A stretch of 64,000 nt of DNA from Pogona vitticeps (Eukaryota > Chordata > Lepidosauria > Squamata > Agamidae): positions 8,652,001 through 8,716,000 of the forward strand of contig NC_135791.1 in the NCBI RefSeq assembly GCF_051106095.1, given 5' to 3'. Both the position numbers and the translations under genes were made by a program. This document shows, one piece after another, positions 28,446 through 43,200 of this stretch; the first letter of the stretch is position 1, and each line of letters opens with the position of its first letter. The notes beneath the pieces were generated by a model. It was given only the letters and a program-made list of their open reading frames with translations, ran no database searches and was not told the origin of the DNA.

Positions 28446-28762
28446 GGACATGGTGGTGCTGCGGGTTAAACCGCAGAAGCCTTTGTGCTGCAAGGTCGGA
28501 AGACCAGCCGTCATAAGATCGAATCCACGTGACGGAGGGAGCCAACCTAGCAGTTCAAAAGCATGTAAATGCGAGTAGATAAATAGGTACCACCTCAGTG
28601 GGAAGGTAACAGCGTTCCCTGTCTAGTCGCATTGGCCACGTGACCCTGGAAACTGTCTACGGACAAATGCTGGCTCTACAGCTTGGAGATGTGGATGAGC
28701 ACTGCCCCCTAGAGTCAGACACGAGTGGATTAAATTAAAGGGGATTAAAGGGGAACCTTTAC
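28446..28762 (+). mobile_element. Sauria-type SINE, shortened
   Basis: Head GACATGGTGGTGCTGCGGGT, end AAAGGGGAACCTTTACCT. It lacks a stretch between the B box and the body that other copies have. Confidence 0.83.
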
Positions 28763-29269
28763 CTAGACTTTGGGTTTAGACTCAGGACTTGCTACCAGAG
28801 ATTGGGGCTTGGGATTTGGACCAGCATCCCTGTTCCTTAAATATCTTGTTTACCTTGAAAGCCCAATTAGCTCTGCTATAAATCGGTTCAGACTTGATGG
28901 CACATAATACACACATACACATACCACGTCTGTGGGAGAAGCAGCTATATACCATTCCAAAGAAAATATCCAGGGACAGATACAATTCAAGCGGATAGTT
29001 ATTTTAAAATATGACAATAATCTTCTCCAGCATTTGACACACCAATTTCAAGTAATGTAGACACAAGGCAAAATCTTGGACTTTACAAAAATGCAATAAT
29101 TGTCTGCTTTTACAAGAGGAAAGGCAACCGCAAACTGCTGCAAAATCCTAAACTCAGCCATGAATTCCTCGTCTCCTGTAGTTTAAGTTGCAGCTTGCAA
29201 TGTTTTCTTCAAATAAGCCTTTATTGGTAAGTGATTTGGTGAATGTATATACTTTGTTTAGATTATGTA

Positions 29270-29447
29270 GATTCCCAGTGTGGTGTAGTAGATTGAAGGA
29301 CTTTGATTCTGGACAACAGGGTTCGAATGAATTCCTGCTCAGCCATTGAAACTCACTGGGGGAGTGAAACTGGTAAAACCACTCCATAAATATCTCACTT
29401 ACCTTGAAAACCCTATTAGGGTCACTACTAGTTGATTCCAAATTCAT
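29270..29447 (+). mobile_element. tRNA-derived SINE, CCAGTGTGGT family
   Basis: TTCCCAGTGTGGTGTAGTAG, a B box GGGTTCGAAT, then AACTCACTGGGGGAGTGAAA and an end GTTGATTCCAAATTCATGGC. Confidence 0.72.
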
Positions 29448-30368
29448 GGCACTTTAACTCACAAACATAGAGTACTGTATGTGTGCTTTTTCAAGAAATT
29501 TCCTCATCATTTGCATTAAACCAATCCTGATTAACATTTTTGTTAATCCAAAAATTTTAAAAGCAGTGGTGTGTCTATTCCCATGCAGAGTTTTTCATTG
29601 ATCATCATTTCTTCTGCCTACCCCTGGAATTTGATCACATCCCCTATAGCTGATCTAAAGACTCTTTCCTAGTCAAAACAGTCTCCTTTTACCAATCAGG
29701 TCAGTCTGGGTATTCACAAGACATAACATTTTGAGAGCTAGGGTGCCTGTTCAGGGCTGGCACAGATGTGTTCAAATAAGAAGCTATTTATTATCTTCCA
29801 GTCCAGTGTCCAGATTGAGTCATTCCACATGATTCTTTGGCTGAGAAGATGGCTATTTGCAGATCCGTGGGTCACCATACGGGATAGCCATGTATAGATT
29901 CTTCTTTGGACAAGAATCACCTTCTTGACAAGGAGCATCTTAATTGCCAAACTTACTCTCATGAAAGCTAGCAGACTGCACAAATTTTAAGTGGTTGTGT
30001 TATGTTGAAGCATGGTATTGAGGGGGTCACCTATCCTGCTAATTCTCTTCAATTTCAACTGAACAATGAAGACACAAGGAATAACTACTGTTCCCCAGCT
30101 CCACCACACCAACAAGGCATCAGCTGACCAGGATGGCAAACTGAAGGAAATGCCTGCTTCTATTTCATTTATTTTACTTTAATTTGACTCCAGTTGACTC
30201 TATCCAGTGGGTTTAATACATTTTCACTCCAATTTACAGATGAAGGGTGTTTTTTTGCTGTTGTTGTTCCCTTGTTCCTCAGCTGCATAGAAACCTGTTG
30301 TTTCAAAGGAAGGCCATGTGGAAAGGTAGATGCCAAAGAAGAAGAAAAAGCAGCTGCTACACTGCTTA

Positions 30369-30799
30369 TACAGTGGTGCCTCGCTAGACAGTTAACCTGC
30401 ATGACAGTTTTTTCGCTAGACATTGACTTTTTGCGATTGCTATAGCGCTTCGCAAAACAGTGATTCCTAGGGGGGAATTTCGCTGGACAATGTTTGGTCC
30501 CTGCTTCGCAAACCGATTTTTGCTAGACGACAATTTTGACAGCTCCCTCCGCGCTTGCAAAACGGGTGTTTTTGGGACCTAAGCTTCGCAGGACAGCTAT
30601 TTAAACAGCTGATCGGCGGTTCGCAAAGCAGCTTTCCCATGGCTGATCTTCGCTAGACAATGACAATTCTTCCACATTGGAATGCATTAAACAGGTTTCA
30701 ATGCATTCCAATAGGGAAATACTTTTCGCTAAGCAATGGTTTCGCTAAACAGCGATTTCAGTGGAATGGATTATCATCGTCTAGCGATGCACCACTGTA
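30369..30799. mobile_element. TA-flanked palindromic element, 'CTAGACGA' family (copy 6)
   Basis: It begins TACAGTGGTGCCTCGCTAGA and ends CTAGCGATGCACCACTGTA; core ACAGCTGATCGGCGG. It is the inverted sister of 14836-15250 and lies about 580 bases upstream of the OPRD1 start codon. Confidence 0.87.
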
Positions 30800-30999
30800 T
30801 TTTCTGCAGTTAATCGAATGGATACCTTTCCTCTGCGCTCCCTCTACCACTGCTCATATATATTGTCTCCATTGCTCGTGGAGTGAGAGAGTTTCGTGTG
30901 GTAGAATCAACAGCTCCTTAAGAACCTATTAACTAAAGCAGCTGGAAGGAAAATGTAGAATAAATTTTCTTAAGGGGTTTGACTCATCCCCTACCTTTA

Positions 31000-31381
31000 A
31001 TCTGCAGCCTCTACTCCGTTTCTGACGTTCTGTGAGAAAGCCTCCCCCACCCCATTTAAAAACAAGACATCGCAACCAGTAGGGGAGCCTGCAAATCCAG
31101 TTTCCTGTGCTCAGATGCTCAGCACCAAGTAGCCAAGGGACTGCAGTGTTGTCTCTGTAGCACTGGATGCAGAAGGTTTGGCATCAATGCCAGATGCAGC
31201 TCTGGAAATACAGCTGCTACTGAAAATTCCTGCTAGACAATTCCCTGTCTCCTTTCAGTTTTATTTGGGCTTATTTGGTGACAGAAAGAGAAAGACTTAA
31301 TTTTGCTCAGCACCATCTTCGAAGCCTAATCGGGTGGGGGTTGTCAGACCTCGGGGTGGAATCAAGAAGCTCCTTATCACG
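31000..31381 (+). promoter_or_regulatory. OPRD1: Probable OPRD1 promoter / 5' UTR region
   Basis: The stretch runs from the end of a palindromic repeat to the OPRD1 start codon and is free of recognised repeats. No TATA box or CpG island stands out. The transcription start and any upstream non-coding exon cannot be placed from sequence alone. Confidence 0.35.
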
Positions 31382-31608
31382 ATGGAGCTGTCCACCCACC
31401 CAGGTGCTGAAACCTTCCCCAATTTTTTCTCTAACAGCACCTTGCAAGACTTCAGTTTGAGTTTTTTCACGCTGTCCAACACCACGAATCAATCTCCAAT
31501 GAAGAACACCACTTCAATCATCATAGCCATTGCAATCACTGCCCTGTATTCTGTAGTCTGCGTAGTGGGACTGTTGGGGAATATCCTGGTAATGTATGGG
31601 ATTGTCAG
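31382..31608 (+). CDS. OPRD1: OPRD1 exon 1 (start, N-terminus, TM1)
   Basis: ATG at 31382 has A at -3 and G at +4, and its protein begins MELSTHPG, comparable to human MEPAPSAG. The frame stays open upstream for 16 codons but without another ATG. Three Asn-X-Thr/Ser sequons precede TM1. Donor GTAAGG starts at 31609; exit in phase 2. Confidence 0.95.
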
Positions 31609-31722
31609 GTAAGGACACTGATTCCTTCTTATCTAGATGTAGGAGAATTCTATGCATGCCTCCCTTGCTGAATGCCACAAGGACTGTGAGCATCAATTTG
31701 TGCTTACAATGCACTCTTACAA

Positions 31723-31773
<51 letters not shown>

Positions 31774-33648
31774 ACACACACAAGATCACACACATGTCAG
31801 CTTTATTATTATAGCAACACAATAATCAGAGTGTTTGGATACAAAATTCCAAAAAAAATCTTTTTTGTTAAAGACAGAATATACACTGAGCAGGCAAGTG
31901 TCTGATGTGAAGCATTGTGTTTTTTAAAAGACTGGTAATTTTGGAGAGTAAGGTAATTTTTTTTTACTTTGTATGTGAATTGAGCAGTGCATTGGTATTT
32001 GAAAGGGAACATAGCATAAGTCTATTAAAATGTTCAAATATGTTTCTGCCTCCTGAAAATGTGTGCAGTTGGAATTGCAAAATAATGGTGGTGTTGAAGA
32101 TGGTTGCTACTACTGCTACTATCATTATTATAGTATTATTGTTACAGTATTGCATGTATGGGTTCCTGGTTCTGCAGTTCTATCTGTTATGTAGATACTA
32201 CATGTAGCTGTATATGAGTTTTTTAAAAAATTATCTTCTTAGTGATGTGGTTTCTATGAGAGAGGCCAGCTGGATAATGAGAATTAGATATATTCATTTC
32301 TGTGTTCACAAAGAATGAAAAGAATTCTGTTTAAATCCATCTTCTATAACAGTCGTAAAGGGAAGAGTGACTCATAGAAGACACATATTTTTATACAGGC
32401 AAGTGAGAGTCAGTGTGCAAAATAGACAAGAATTCAGTATGAAAGCATACGCATGAGTATGATCTGTTCCTTTATTAACTGTTGGACTTCTTTTGTTCAA
32501 TATAATTATTGGTGCCTCGGTGGGCACCAATATATTGTGCTGACAACACCCATGGCAGCAGTCAAGATGGTCTACAGGGTAACCTCTTCTGTTCACTGCC
32601 GTTCACACTTGTTGAAAAACAGCCCTGACCATTGCTTTGTATTTGGGTGGGAAGTGGTGAACTGATGAAAAAAAGCATCCGCTTCTGGGATTTTCCCTTG
32701 CGTAGTGTCACAATCCTGTAGATCATCTTGACAGCTGCCATTGGTGTTGTCAACATCCAGGCTGCCCTTTGCTATATAATGTTTAACATCCTTTTTCCTG
32801 TTGCCAACATGAGCCCAATATCATTGCAGCAATATTGGGCCATTTCCTGGGTTTTTGAATCATGAAGCTTAATATCTCACATTCCTAAACCAGAGGGTTT
32901 TTTTTTAAAGAACTGAATATAATTTAATGCTTCCTGTGTTCCCCTTTGTAGGTTCTGAAGTTCCTAAGGACCCCCCCCCCCTTTTGCCCTGGGGAAGCCT
33001 TTGGGAACCTCAGTATATACCATAACATATAACTTTTAAATACCATAACATATAGCTGCCCAGAGACCTTTGGGTAGTGTGGGCGGCATATAAATTAAAT
33101 AAATAAATATCTATATGGCTGGAGAGCTACTGCTGGGATCAGGACCACCTGCAGCGATCGTATGGTAGCTGTTGGCTATCAAAAGCTCCTCCTAAAACTT
33201 CGAATGTCTTCCTCAGGTCTTTCCTCAGCCAAAAGCTGCCCACATTTGCTTTTGGTTTCTATCAGATATTTTGAAAACACAACTTGTACAGAACCCTGTG
33301 TTATGCACATCACTTGGAGGCTTTGAATCGCCGATCACACATTTATATGAAAAAGAAAACATATAAAGAATACTGTTGAGATCAGAACTTTTGTTGTCAC
33401 AGTGTAAAACATCTAAGTTTGTGGGCAAAAAACTGCGAAGTACACTCAGAAAGTCACAATCAAATTCAAATCTTATTTGTGTTTGCTCTGGTGAGATCAG
33501 AATTTTGCATAACCATGTAAATTCTGTGTTTGGAAATGCCAAATTCTTCTTTTGGAATAAAATATACAGTGCATGTAATTAACCATTTTCTCTGCATAAT
33601 ATATGAGGACTGCTTCCAAAAACTGATCGGTGGATGGATGGATGGATG

Positions 33649-33696
<48 letters not shown>

Positions 33697-36600
33697 ACTT
33701 CAGGGAATGGTGTTGTAGCCCAAACCAGTTAAGGTGCTACACAAACCCATTTTCTTAATGTCAATACAGTGCCAGAAGTTGATTGGTTTGAAATGTAGCC
33801 ATAGGATGCTTGTAGGAACAAAATAATCACAACATTTCTCACCTATCTCATCCTAATTAAGTGAAGAACGAATGTATGAATTAAGTTCAAATTGCTAGTT
33901 TGAACAAAGGACATGGAAAACTTCTGTGTTGTGCTTGTGAGTAAATGAGTAGCTTCCCTGGAAAAGAACCTGATGTTGGGAAAGAGTGAAGGCAAGAGGA
34001 GAAGGGGGGCGGCAGAGCATGAGATGGATGGACAGTGTCAGCGAAGCGACCAACATGACTTTGATCCAACTCTCCAGGAAGCAGTGGAAGACAGGAGGGC
34101 CTGGCATGCTCTGGTCCATGGGACCACGAGGAGTCGGACACGACTAGACGACTAAACAACAACAACAAAAATGAGTAGCTAGAAAATTAAAAAATGAATA
34201 GGAGTCAAGCAGCCACTAGCCAACTTCCCCCACAACTGAGGGAAGTAGTAGCAGGATTCCAAATAAGTAGCAGGGTTGAAGAGTGAATAAATGGGATAGG
34301 AGTGAGAACTGAATGTACAGCTGTCTGCCTCTGCGTGTTCTGCTTTTACACGTAGCTCTGCTCATCACTCCTGGCTAAGCTGCTGTGCCTTTTGTGCTGT
34401 GAACCAATATTTTTCAGGGGAGGGTAAGTCTCATTCAATCTTTCCCTGCACTGATTACAGAATTTTTCAGGAGAATGCTAGCATACTATAGAGCATTATC
34501 TGGGCACATAGCATGCGCTACTACAACATGGTAAGTATACATTGGAATAATAAGTATATTAAGAGCTCCATATCCATGGGGGATTGGTTTCAAGTCCCAC
34601 CACCACCATGGATTCTGAAAAAAGTGGATAATAGCAAACACTATTGTGCTAGCAAAGGCTTTACATAGCTTGGTCTCTTTCTCACTCTAGTGGCCAGTTC
34701 TGGTAGTTATATCATGGAAATATATATATACTGGTTTTTTTTCTTTTAATATTTTTAATATTTTCATCCCATGGATAAGTGAATCAGTGGATAGCGATCC
34801 CGTGGATACTGGGGTCCTAGTGTATTGTGATCCTATATTTCTTCTCTACCAGGGAAGGCTAGGACATGCATTCTAGAGGCCTATAACTGGAAAACTGAGG
34901 GTCTATAGACGCAGACTCCCAGAATCTGTGCCACATCTACCTGATACAGAATCTTCATACTGACTGCCAGTCAATGGGACCAACACACGACATCTCAAGA
35001 AACCAAGGCCCAGGGTTGGTTTTGTGCTGTTTCCCCTGTAAGTGTCTAAATTCAGTGTCTAAATTCCTCCAAGGGGTCTTATTATCAGGCCAGCTTGGCC
35101 AAAGTTACATCTGTTCTAGAGACTTTGGCTCATTATTACAATACAGCATAATGGGTTCCCTTGCACGCAGCTCAGATGCTGCAGCTGACTTTAAATACAG
35201 CTGCTGATCCCTTATCTCTTTAGCTACAACAAATCAGAAATGGCTGCAGATTAACCCAGATGCTGTGAGATCAACGATTCCAAAAAAATATTCAGTTTTG
35301 CTTTCTTGTATTTTTTTAAAATATCGTTTCCATTTGGTTACAAAGAAAATGAAAGAAAAAGATTGCAAAATTCAAGTAAATAGAAAGAACTACAGTTAGT
35401 CTCCTCGTGAGGACTCAGTGAATGTATCACCTAGTAGGGAGGAGAGAGATAATTCATATTTGAGTGTTTTGGTTTTGTGGGGGAGGCTTTGATTTTTTAC
35501 TTTTATGTCTATTTGCTTGCTTGCTTTTCTGGATTTTGTGGAAGAATGAGCTGTGTTTCTTTCCTCGTTTTGCTTCAGTTCCTTGTATGGGTGTTTGGCT
35601 ACTTCTTCGATGGGTTTTTTTAAAGATTTATTCTGAATTTATTCTGTTAAAGGTGTATATTTTGCTGCCTTTTGTCCAAACTATTTTGTTTGTTTCTGTG
35701 AGAAGGGGTCTGGACCAGGAAATAGACTTTGTTACTGTGTGCCAATGGTGATGGTGGTTTTTTTGCCCTGTCAAAATGGCATGACGATTACATTCTGCTG
35801 ATCCTTACAACTCTTCAGCACCTGTTGGAAAAGTAGAATGTGTTTCTTCAACTGGATGAGACAGATCCATTTCATAAGTAGAGAAACCGGCATGTAAGGT
35901 AGATTTACCATTCTGGATTAAAGGAGATACACATATTGTGTTTATATCAGGTTGGAAGCATTTTATCTAACATGTCTTTTAGAAGAAAGATTCATAATCA
36001 AGAGAGAAGCACAAAAAGGTTAATATATTCTCAATTTTCTCCAACCTACCGTTTATCTCATTCTGTTAAGTTCTTAACAAAGTTCTGTACGATTTGTTTT
36101 AGGCAGATCTACCAGCTGTTTGTCAACTCTTGTTGTGGGAAAATGAATCTGCATTTTGTTCTACATTTGATTTGGGTTTCTGACTGCACCCATGGTTTAT
36201 TAAGTTCTTGTTGAACTTAACATGTATCATCAAGTTGGAACTGGCTTATAGCAACCCTAACAGGACTTTCAAAGTAAATACAGTATTTATGGTTTTATCA
36301 GTTTTCATAACCCCAATGAGTTTTAATGGTTGCATGGTGATTTTGTCCCTAGTCTGTCACCACTCCACCACACTGGATGGTTTATTAAGAGGAGCATTCA
36401 GTACCAAGAGATTTTTTGTTAATTTGTTGTTCAGTTCCAGAAGATTTGTTGTTAATCATGGGATTTATAACATGCAAAAGAAGTCCTGAATTGATTAATG
36501 TTAGGTCAAAACATGTACATCCTGTTAACTAAGCAGGGCTGCTCTGTCTGGAATTAGTTATTGGACCCTTGCCTATTAAAACTATTGAATTAAAACACTA

Positions 36601-39600
36601 AAAAAACAATTTTAAAGGATATTGAAGAAAGACAAGAGTAAAAAAAAAAAACCTTCCTTAGCAGACAAATATTTAATAAAATTCTGCCTGAAAGACAAAG
36701 GCCACTGCCTTCGAGTGGAATGGCAGTAGGCAGAGGACCAGCCTGACCACCGATGGAAGGTAGTTCCAAAATTTGAAAGAAGCTACCAAGAAGGAACTTC
36801 TCATCCATAGGAGTGCCTATTAGAGTTTCTACTACCAAAGATTTTAAAAGAGAGGCTCAAACAGGGAGATACCGTGGTGCCTCGCAAGACGAATGTAATT
36901 CGTTCCATGAGAAGTGCTGTCTTGCGAAAAAAATCGTCTTGCGAAAAGCAGTTTCCCATAGGAATGCATTGCAATGTATTTCTATGGGAAACTCGCAAGA
37001 TGAATGAAATTTTTTTCGTCTTGCGAGGCATCAATCTCGGGGGGGGAGGGGAACGTCTTGCGAAGCACAGCCATAGAAGAAGCCGTCTTGCAAAGCACCG
37101 TAGTAGCTTGGAGCCAGCAATGAACCAGTAGCTGGTGTTACCAGGTTCAGTCAGTAATCTAACTCCAGCATCTCAAACCTGCTAATGTTTCAAGGATGCA
37201 TCTACTACCCCAAGCAGAGATTTGTACCAAGGTCTGAGTCCTAATACACAACACTGCCTCTGCCATGGTTCATAGTAAATTGGTACAGCTCCACTCCATG
37301 TACGAGGATGTTCAGGACCTCCCAAGTTCACTGCCTGACTCCATTTCCCCGTTCCAGAAGTTGACTGGGACTTCTGCCAATGTGACAAAAACCTCCTCAA
37401 AAGCCATCAGGAAGTCATTTAGATCCATCAGACTCCTAGGGTGGATCATCTTAATCATCCTCCCACCCTGCATAAGCTTCTAATGAGTTATGATTATTCG
37501 ATGACAATGAAACTGTAACAAGTTCTTCTGCATCCAGATGACACTCACCTTGCTTAACATACAAGGGGAAGGGAGAGAGAGTTTTGGAATGTGCCCTGCA
37601 GCATAAATAGAGCCATATGTCATTTTGTCACACCCATTGTTGTCATGGAGAACGTGGTCTCATCAATGTTGAAGTTCCTCAGTACAGCAAATGGTGGGAA
37701 CTTTATTGCTACCCTCAAAGCCATGTTGGTTAGCTTTGCAAGGGAAGCTGTTGAGTAGTGCACCAACAGAATCTTTATTTTGTCCTAGGCCACACTATCA
37801 GATAGAGAAACTCAGGGAAATTATCGGATGTGGTATCTGGTGAGGGGGCTGGAATCATAATAGGCAACTACAGCTTTCCTCATCTTCCATTCTCAAAGTC
37901 TCTCATACCTTTTTTTTTTTCTTCTGACCACACCAGGAACACTACTAAACATTTTAACAGATTGTAAGGATGATTCATAATCACAGTCTTCCTGGTTATT
38001 GTGCCACTTCTTTCCCAGCAAAAAATAAATAATAAAATAAAGGACAGAGTTGTCATTGGTGTGGGCTTTGTTATGTAAAGCTTGTAATTTCTTTCCAGAG
38101 AACTGCACAACTTCAAACAATTATTGCTAATCATGAAATTTCGGAAGATCAGCTCGCCATGGTAACCAGAGAGATTTCTGAAAGCAAACCTGACAGAAAA
38201 TAACCAAAAGATAATCATTATGTTACAATGGGAAATTAGATTTAAAAGAGAAGAAAAAGAAAGGAAAAAGAAAGGGGAAAAAAAGAAAGAAAAGAACCGT
38301 GTATTTTAAATAGATAATCGACTGGTTCTGTAACGTCAGACGGAATTTTTGCCAAGAGACAATGAGGCAAGGATAGCAGATAGGGAGCAGGTCGGAAGTC
38401 CTCTGAACAAATAATTGCCTTTTGTCTCAATTTATCTGGAGAGGATGGTGTTAATGCCACAATATGGTAACAGGGAGTTATTTGCCTGGGTGCTCAACTA
38501 TAATCATGCTACCTGTCTTTGGATAAAACTGAGGAAAAAATTGATTTCACAGTTATTTAAAATGTAGCTTCCAGTTATGAGTTTAAAGGAAAGCGTAGTT
38601 TTGAGGTAGGCTCGTTTTGGGATTCAGCTCTCATCGTTTCTCAACAATATCGATGAATCCTGGGATTCTGCTGTCTGACAGTTTTAGAAAGAAAGGACAC
38701 ATTTTATTTATTTTATTATAACATTATTGCTAGCCCCAGGTTAAAGGAATTCATAACCTCACTGTATGACAGAGCACTTAAAAGAGACCCAACACCCTCA
38801 TATGGAGCCCAAGAAGACATTTTGATTCTGGCTACCATTTTTCCCCTCTCTGGATTTGTTGTACAGTATATTGTTGTATGAGTAGACATTGTCTAGAGGG
38901 GCGGGGTAAAAATTGGATAAATAAATAAAATAAAGTATATGGTACTGGAGTGATTGTTGTTATGTACGATCGGATCTGACTTATATCAACCTAATAGGGT
39001 TTTCAGGATAAGTGAGGTATTTAAGGAGTGATTTTGCCAATTCCATTCCCTCAACCTCTCCCAGGAGTTTCCACAGCAGAGCAGAGGAACTGAATCCAGA
39101 TCTCCTAGCACTCTATCAACTACACCACACTGGTGTGTACAGTTGCATTTGGGTTTTAGCAAGTACCTCAAGCTTGAAGTTTTATTTAGAAATGGAAAAA
39201 AAAAATCAGGCAGTTTCACTTGTGTCATGAAGAAATTCGTGAATATTGATAAAATCGTTCAAAAACAGAATATTTATTCACCCGAACATGTATCCATATT
39301 ACTATATTTAGATTCTAAACCATATCCTAAAGAAGAGTCTTTTCTAAAAATATTTTTAATTGCTCTGTGTTGCACCTTCTCTTGGTTGTTCACTATAACC
39401 TTAGCCTTAGGCATCCTTCAGTCTTGAGAGACTATGGTAACATGCTCTGTATGGAGGATTTGGAGATGTCCTCTCCAGAGCACGAAGCCTGGGTAAAATA
39501 ATATGGAGGATAGGCTGTTACCCAAGCAACAAATCCCCCCTCTCCACGTCGCGGAAATAGTCCAATGGAAAGGCAAGAGCCAATACAAGTGGTTCCAGCG

Positions 39601-40211
39601 GACGTTGCAGGAGTTGGTATGTTGAAGAGATTAAGTCTCCATGCTTAAGTCTGAACCCCTGAAAGCCTCAGCTAGGACTGAATAGTCAAATCTGAGAGTC
39701 CAGTCTAAGGTCATTACCCTTATTCTGTACGGTACGTAGAAAGAAATGTTCTGGTAGATATCAGAACATTTCATTGTAAATGTACTCCCAGCTATGCATC
39801 TTGCTTTTTTCACAGCTTTGTTTTAGCCATGTGATTGTGTCATCTTGCACTTCAGTGTCTCGTTGTAGAGTGAAACAACAGTGTCAGATAACACTAGCAT
39901 ATCTGTAGAAGCTTCCGCACTCATGGCTGTGTTTTAAGCCATGTGCTGTGATTGCCTTGGTCAGTCCTTTGGCGCCATTGAAGGGACGTTTAGTCGACTT
40001 CAATGATGATACAAGGATGGTTCAGTGTGGGTCTGATGGCTTTCTGCTCACACGAGTAAGGAACTACAATGCATTTCGGAACTATGTTTCTGATGTGTGC
40101 TAATTTTGGAATTGCTTAAGGCTATTAGTTATATTACTTTGAAATAATGACTTTTGGCATTGTAACAAGATTTTTTTTGTTTGTGTGTAGATTTTTCTAC
40201 TGTTTTGATTC

Positions 40212-40249
<38 letters not shown>

Positions 40250-43200
40250 CATTTATTCTTTTATTCATTTATTCATTTATTCATTCATTCATTCATTTAA
40301 ATTTTTTTTACCCTGCCTTTCTCCTTGAAAGGACCCAAGTAAACTTACCTCACTAAAAGGACAATATTTAAAAGCTAAAAACAGTAACTATACAAACATT
40401 TTAAAAGAATTGAACAAGTATTATATTAAAAAGGGTAAACAAAACAATACTAAAAGCCCATTTAAAAGAGCACAACAATCCATTCTAAAAAATTGCTGCC
40501 AATCACTCAGGAAAAGCCTTCCTGAAGAGAAAGGTCTTTGGCTGCTTGCAGAAGGAAAGCAAAGATGGGGCCAGCCTAGCTTCTTGTGGGAGGGAGTTCC
40601 AGAGTCTGGGAGCGGCCACAGAGAAGGCTCTCTCCTGTGTCCCCATCAAGTGCCAATGTGAGGGTGGTGAGATTGAGTCAAAGTCCTCCCCTGATGATCT
40701 GAATGCCTGGTCAGGCTCACAGGGGGAGATGCGTCTACTTGATTCATTTTTTTCCCTCCTCAGAAATGGGAATAAAAGTACATGAGTAAGAGAGAATGAT
40801 TCCATCAGGAGCTTTAAGTAACCCAATTTTCTGCCCAGAGATGGGCTAGAACACGTATTCAAAGACATCTAGACGTTTCACTATTTTTAGGTGCTGTACA
40901 AAGGCTGAATTCCATGCAGATCAAGCGCTTCCATGTGCACTAAGACTTTTCCAAACAAGGTCTGCTCTGTTACACGAGGGGGCAGGATTTGAGGAAGTAT
41001 GAAGTGTTAGAAGTTACCTCTGAACACAACTGAAAAGAAAGGATTTGAAAACTGATGAAAGAGGCAACTGATAATGGTGTATTTCAAGTGTCCTTGTAGG
41101 GACACTTGAAATGCATCTTCTGAGGATAATTAAAATTGTATGGTAACAGCAATTTAAATGCCAGGATGCATTAGAGAGAGGTTGAGAGCAACCAAGGACA
41201 TTCTTCTGTGTGGTCATGCCTAAACTCCCAGAATCCACAGGTACAGTGTTGGCTATACTGGCTGTGGATTCTGGCTGTTGTAGCCCCAAAATTAACTTTT
41301 TCAGCACGTTCTCTTCCAGCTTCCATTCCCCTGTTTGATTAATATATAGATTGACTTCCATCATATGGCAGAGGGGCAAATGTCACATCCCATACATCTT
41401 ACTTAGTTTACCCATCACTGCAACTGAAGTGATTAATCTAAGTTGGCAAGCAGAAAAATCTATAGCTTTATGTTGCAGGTCCTTTGTTTTAAAATATGGT
41501 TCTGAGTCAAAGAGGCAAAGATAAGAGAGGGCCGTAATCAGCCTCGAATAGCAATGATCATAGTTTAGCAGCCATAAATGTTATTTCCACTCTTCTTACA
41601 TTCTTAGCTTGAAGGCCTGTCAATGAACTTTGAAATGTGACGATCCTGGATGGTAGTTTGGCAGTTACAGTACAAAAAAAGTAACATTTCCAAGATGTAG
41701 CCAAGTTAGTCTCTGCTGTCATATCAGGCAAAAAGAAAAGAAAAAATTAAAAAATAAAGGAGTCCAAAATGTTGTGGTACCTTAAAGACTAACTGCTATA
41801 TTTTAATGTGAGCTTTCATGGACAGTTTGTCTGAGGAAGTGGGGTTTTTAAAGGGTTTTTAAAAAGATTTTTGATGTGGTGTAGTGAATACAATTATGGA
41901 CTAAAGTGCAAGCGTTCTGGGTTGGAATCCCCACTGGAGAGTGGAACTGTCAAAACTGCTCTTTAAATTTCTAATTTACCTGTTAGTTCCAATGTGATGG
42001 CACCTAACATACCAACAGAACAAGGGTGGCGTATTAAAGCTCAGAAAATTGTTAGAATCTGGATTTTTGATCTCTCAAGCCAGAATATCCTTTCTGGATA
42101 CTGAGGAAGCATAGAGTAGTCCTAGAATGAGCTGGAAATTTTAGCATGTGTACATTAATGAAACAGCAATGACTGTGTTGGCTCGGGCATGTCGTGAGAA
42201 TGGCTGACGGTCGGATTCCAAAAGATTTTCTGTATGGAGAATTAAGACATAAGACATAAGAAATTTATTTGTCATTGCACTCACAAGTGGGTGCAACGAA
42301 ATGAGGTGCTCTTCCCCAAGGTAAAACTGGACAACACCACTACAACAAAAAAAGTTAAAAATATACACAACACTCACCATACAAATATAGATACCCCGTT
42401 TCTCCCAGCAATTAAAATTCCACCAAAAACTTATGACCCCGCATTTAAACTCAATACTGCACTTGGGTAAAAGCTGTTCTTGAATCTGCTTGTCCTTGCT
42501 TTCAATACCCTGAATCTCCTTCCTGATGGTAATAATTTAAAGAGCTGATGTCCCGGATGAGAGGAGTCTTTCAGTATGTTAGATATCTTCCTCTTACATC
42601 TGTTCTTATACAATTCTTCCAAAGAGAGGAGTGAACAGCCAATGATGTTTTGGGCCGTCTTAATCACCCTTTGAATTGCCTTTTTCTCTGCCACTGTGCA
42701 GCTTGTGAACCATACACAGAGACAGTAGGATAATATGCTCTCAATCGCACTCCGATAGAAGGTGGTTAACAAACTCTCAGTCAATTGTTGCTTTCTAAGA
42801 GTCCTTAGGAAATACAACCGTTGTTGTGCCTTCCTGATTAACGCAGCGGTGTTTGCACTCCAAGTCAGGTCATTTGTTATGATAGTCCCAAGAAACTTAC
42901 ATTCAACCATCTGTTCCACACAAACTCCATCTATATACAGTGGCTGAATGTCTGCTCTTTTTTTCCTATAGTCCACTATAAATTCCTTGGTTTTTTGGAT
43001 GTTAAATAGAAGATTGTTTTTTTTTTTTTGCACCAGCGGGATAGCTGTAATACCTCATCCCGATACGCAGACTCATCATCCCCAGAAATAAGTCCTACTA
43101 GTGTAGTGTCGTCTGCAAATTTGATAATTCTATTACTTGGATGGTTATTGGTGCAATCCGATGAATAAATGGAGAACAGTAGTGGACTGAGGACACAACC

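Noticed and set aside
15900-31000. An RGS gene expected from the TCEA-RGS-OPR arrangement of the paralogous regions
   Set aside because: No RGS-domain words were seen on either strand; it may have been lost or moved, or never been kept here.
31514-31822. Frames of Thr-His or Val-Cys repeats
   Set aside because: Translation of the TG/CA microsatellite.
33630-33693. CRISPR-like direct repeats
   Set aside because: Simple microsatellites without spacers, in a vertebrate genome.
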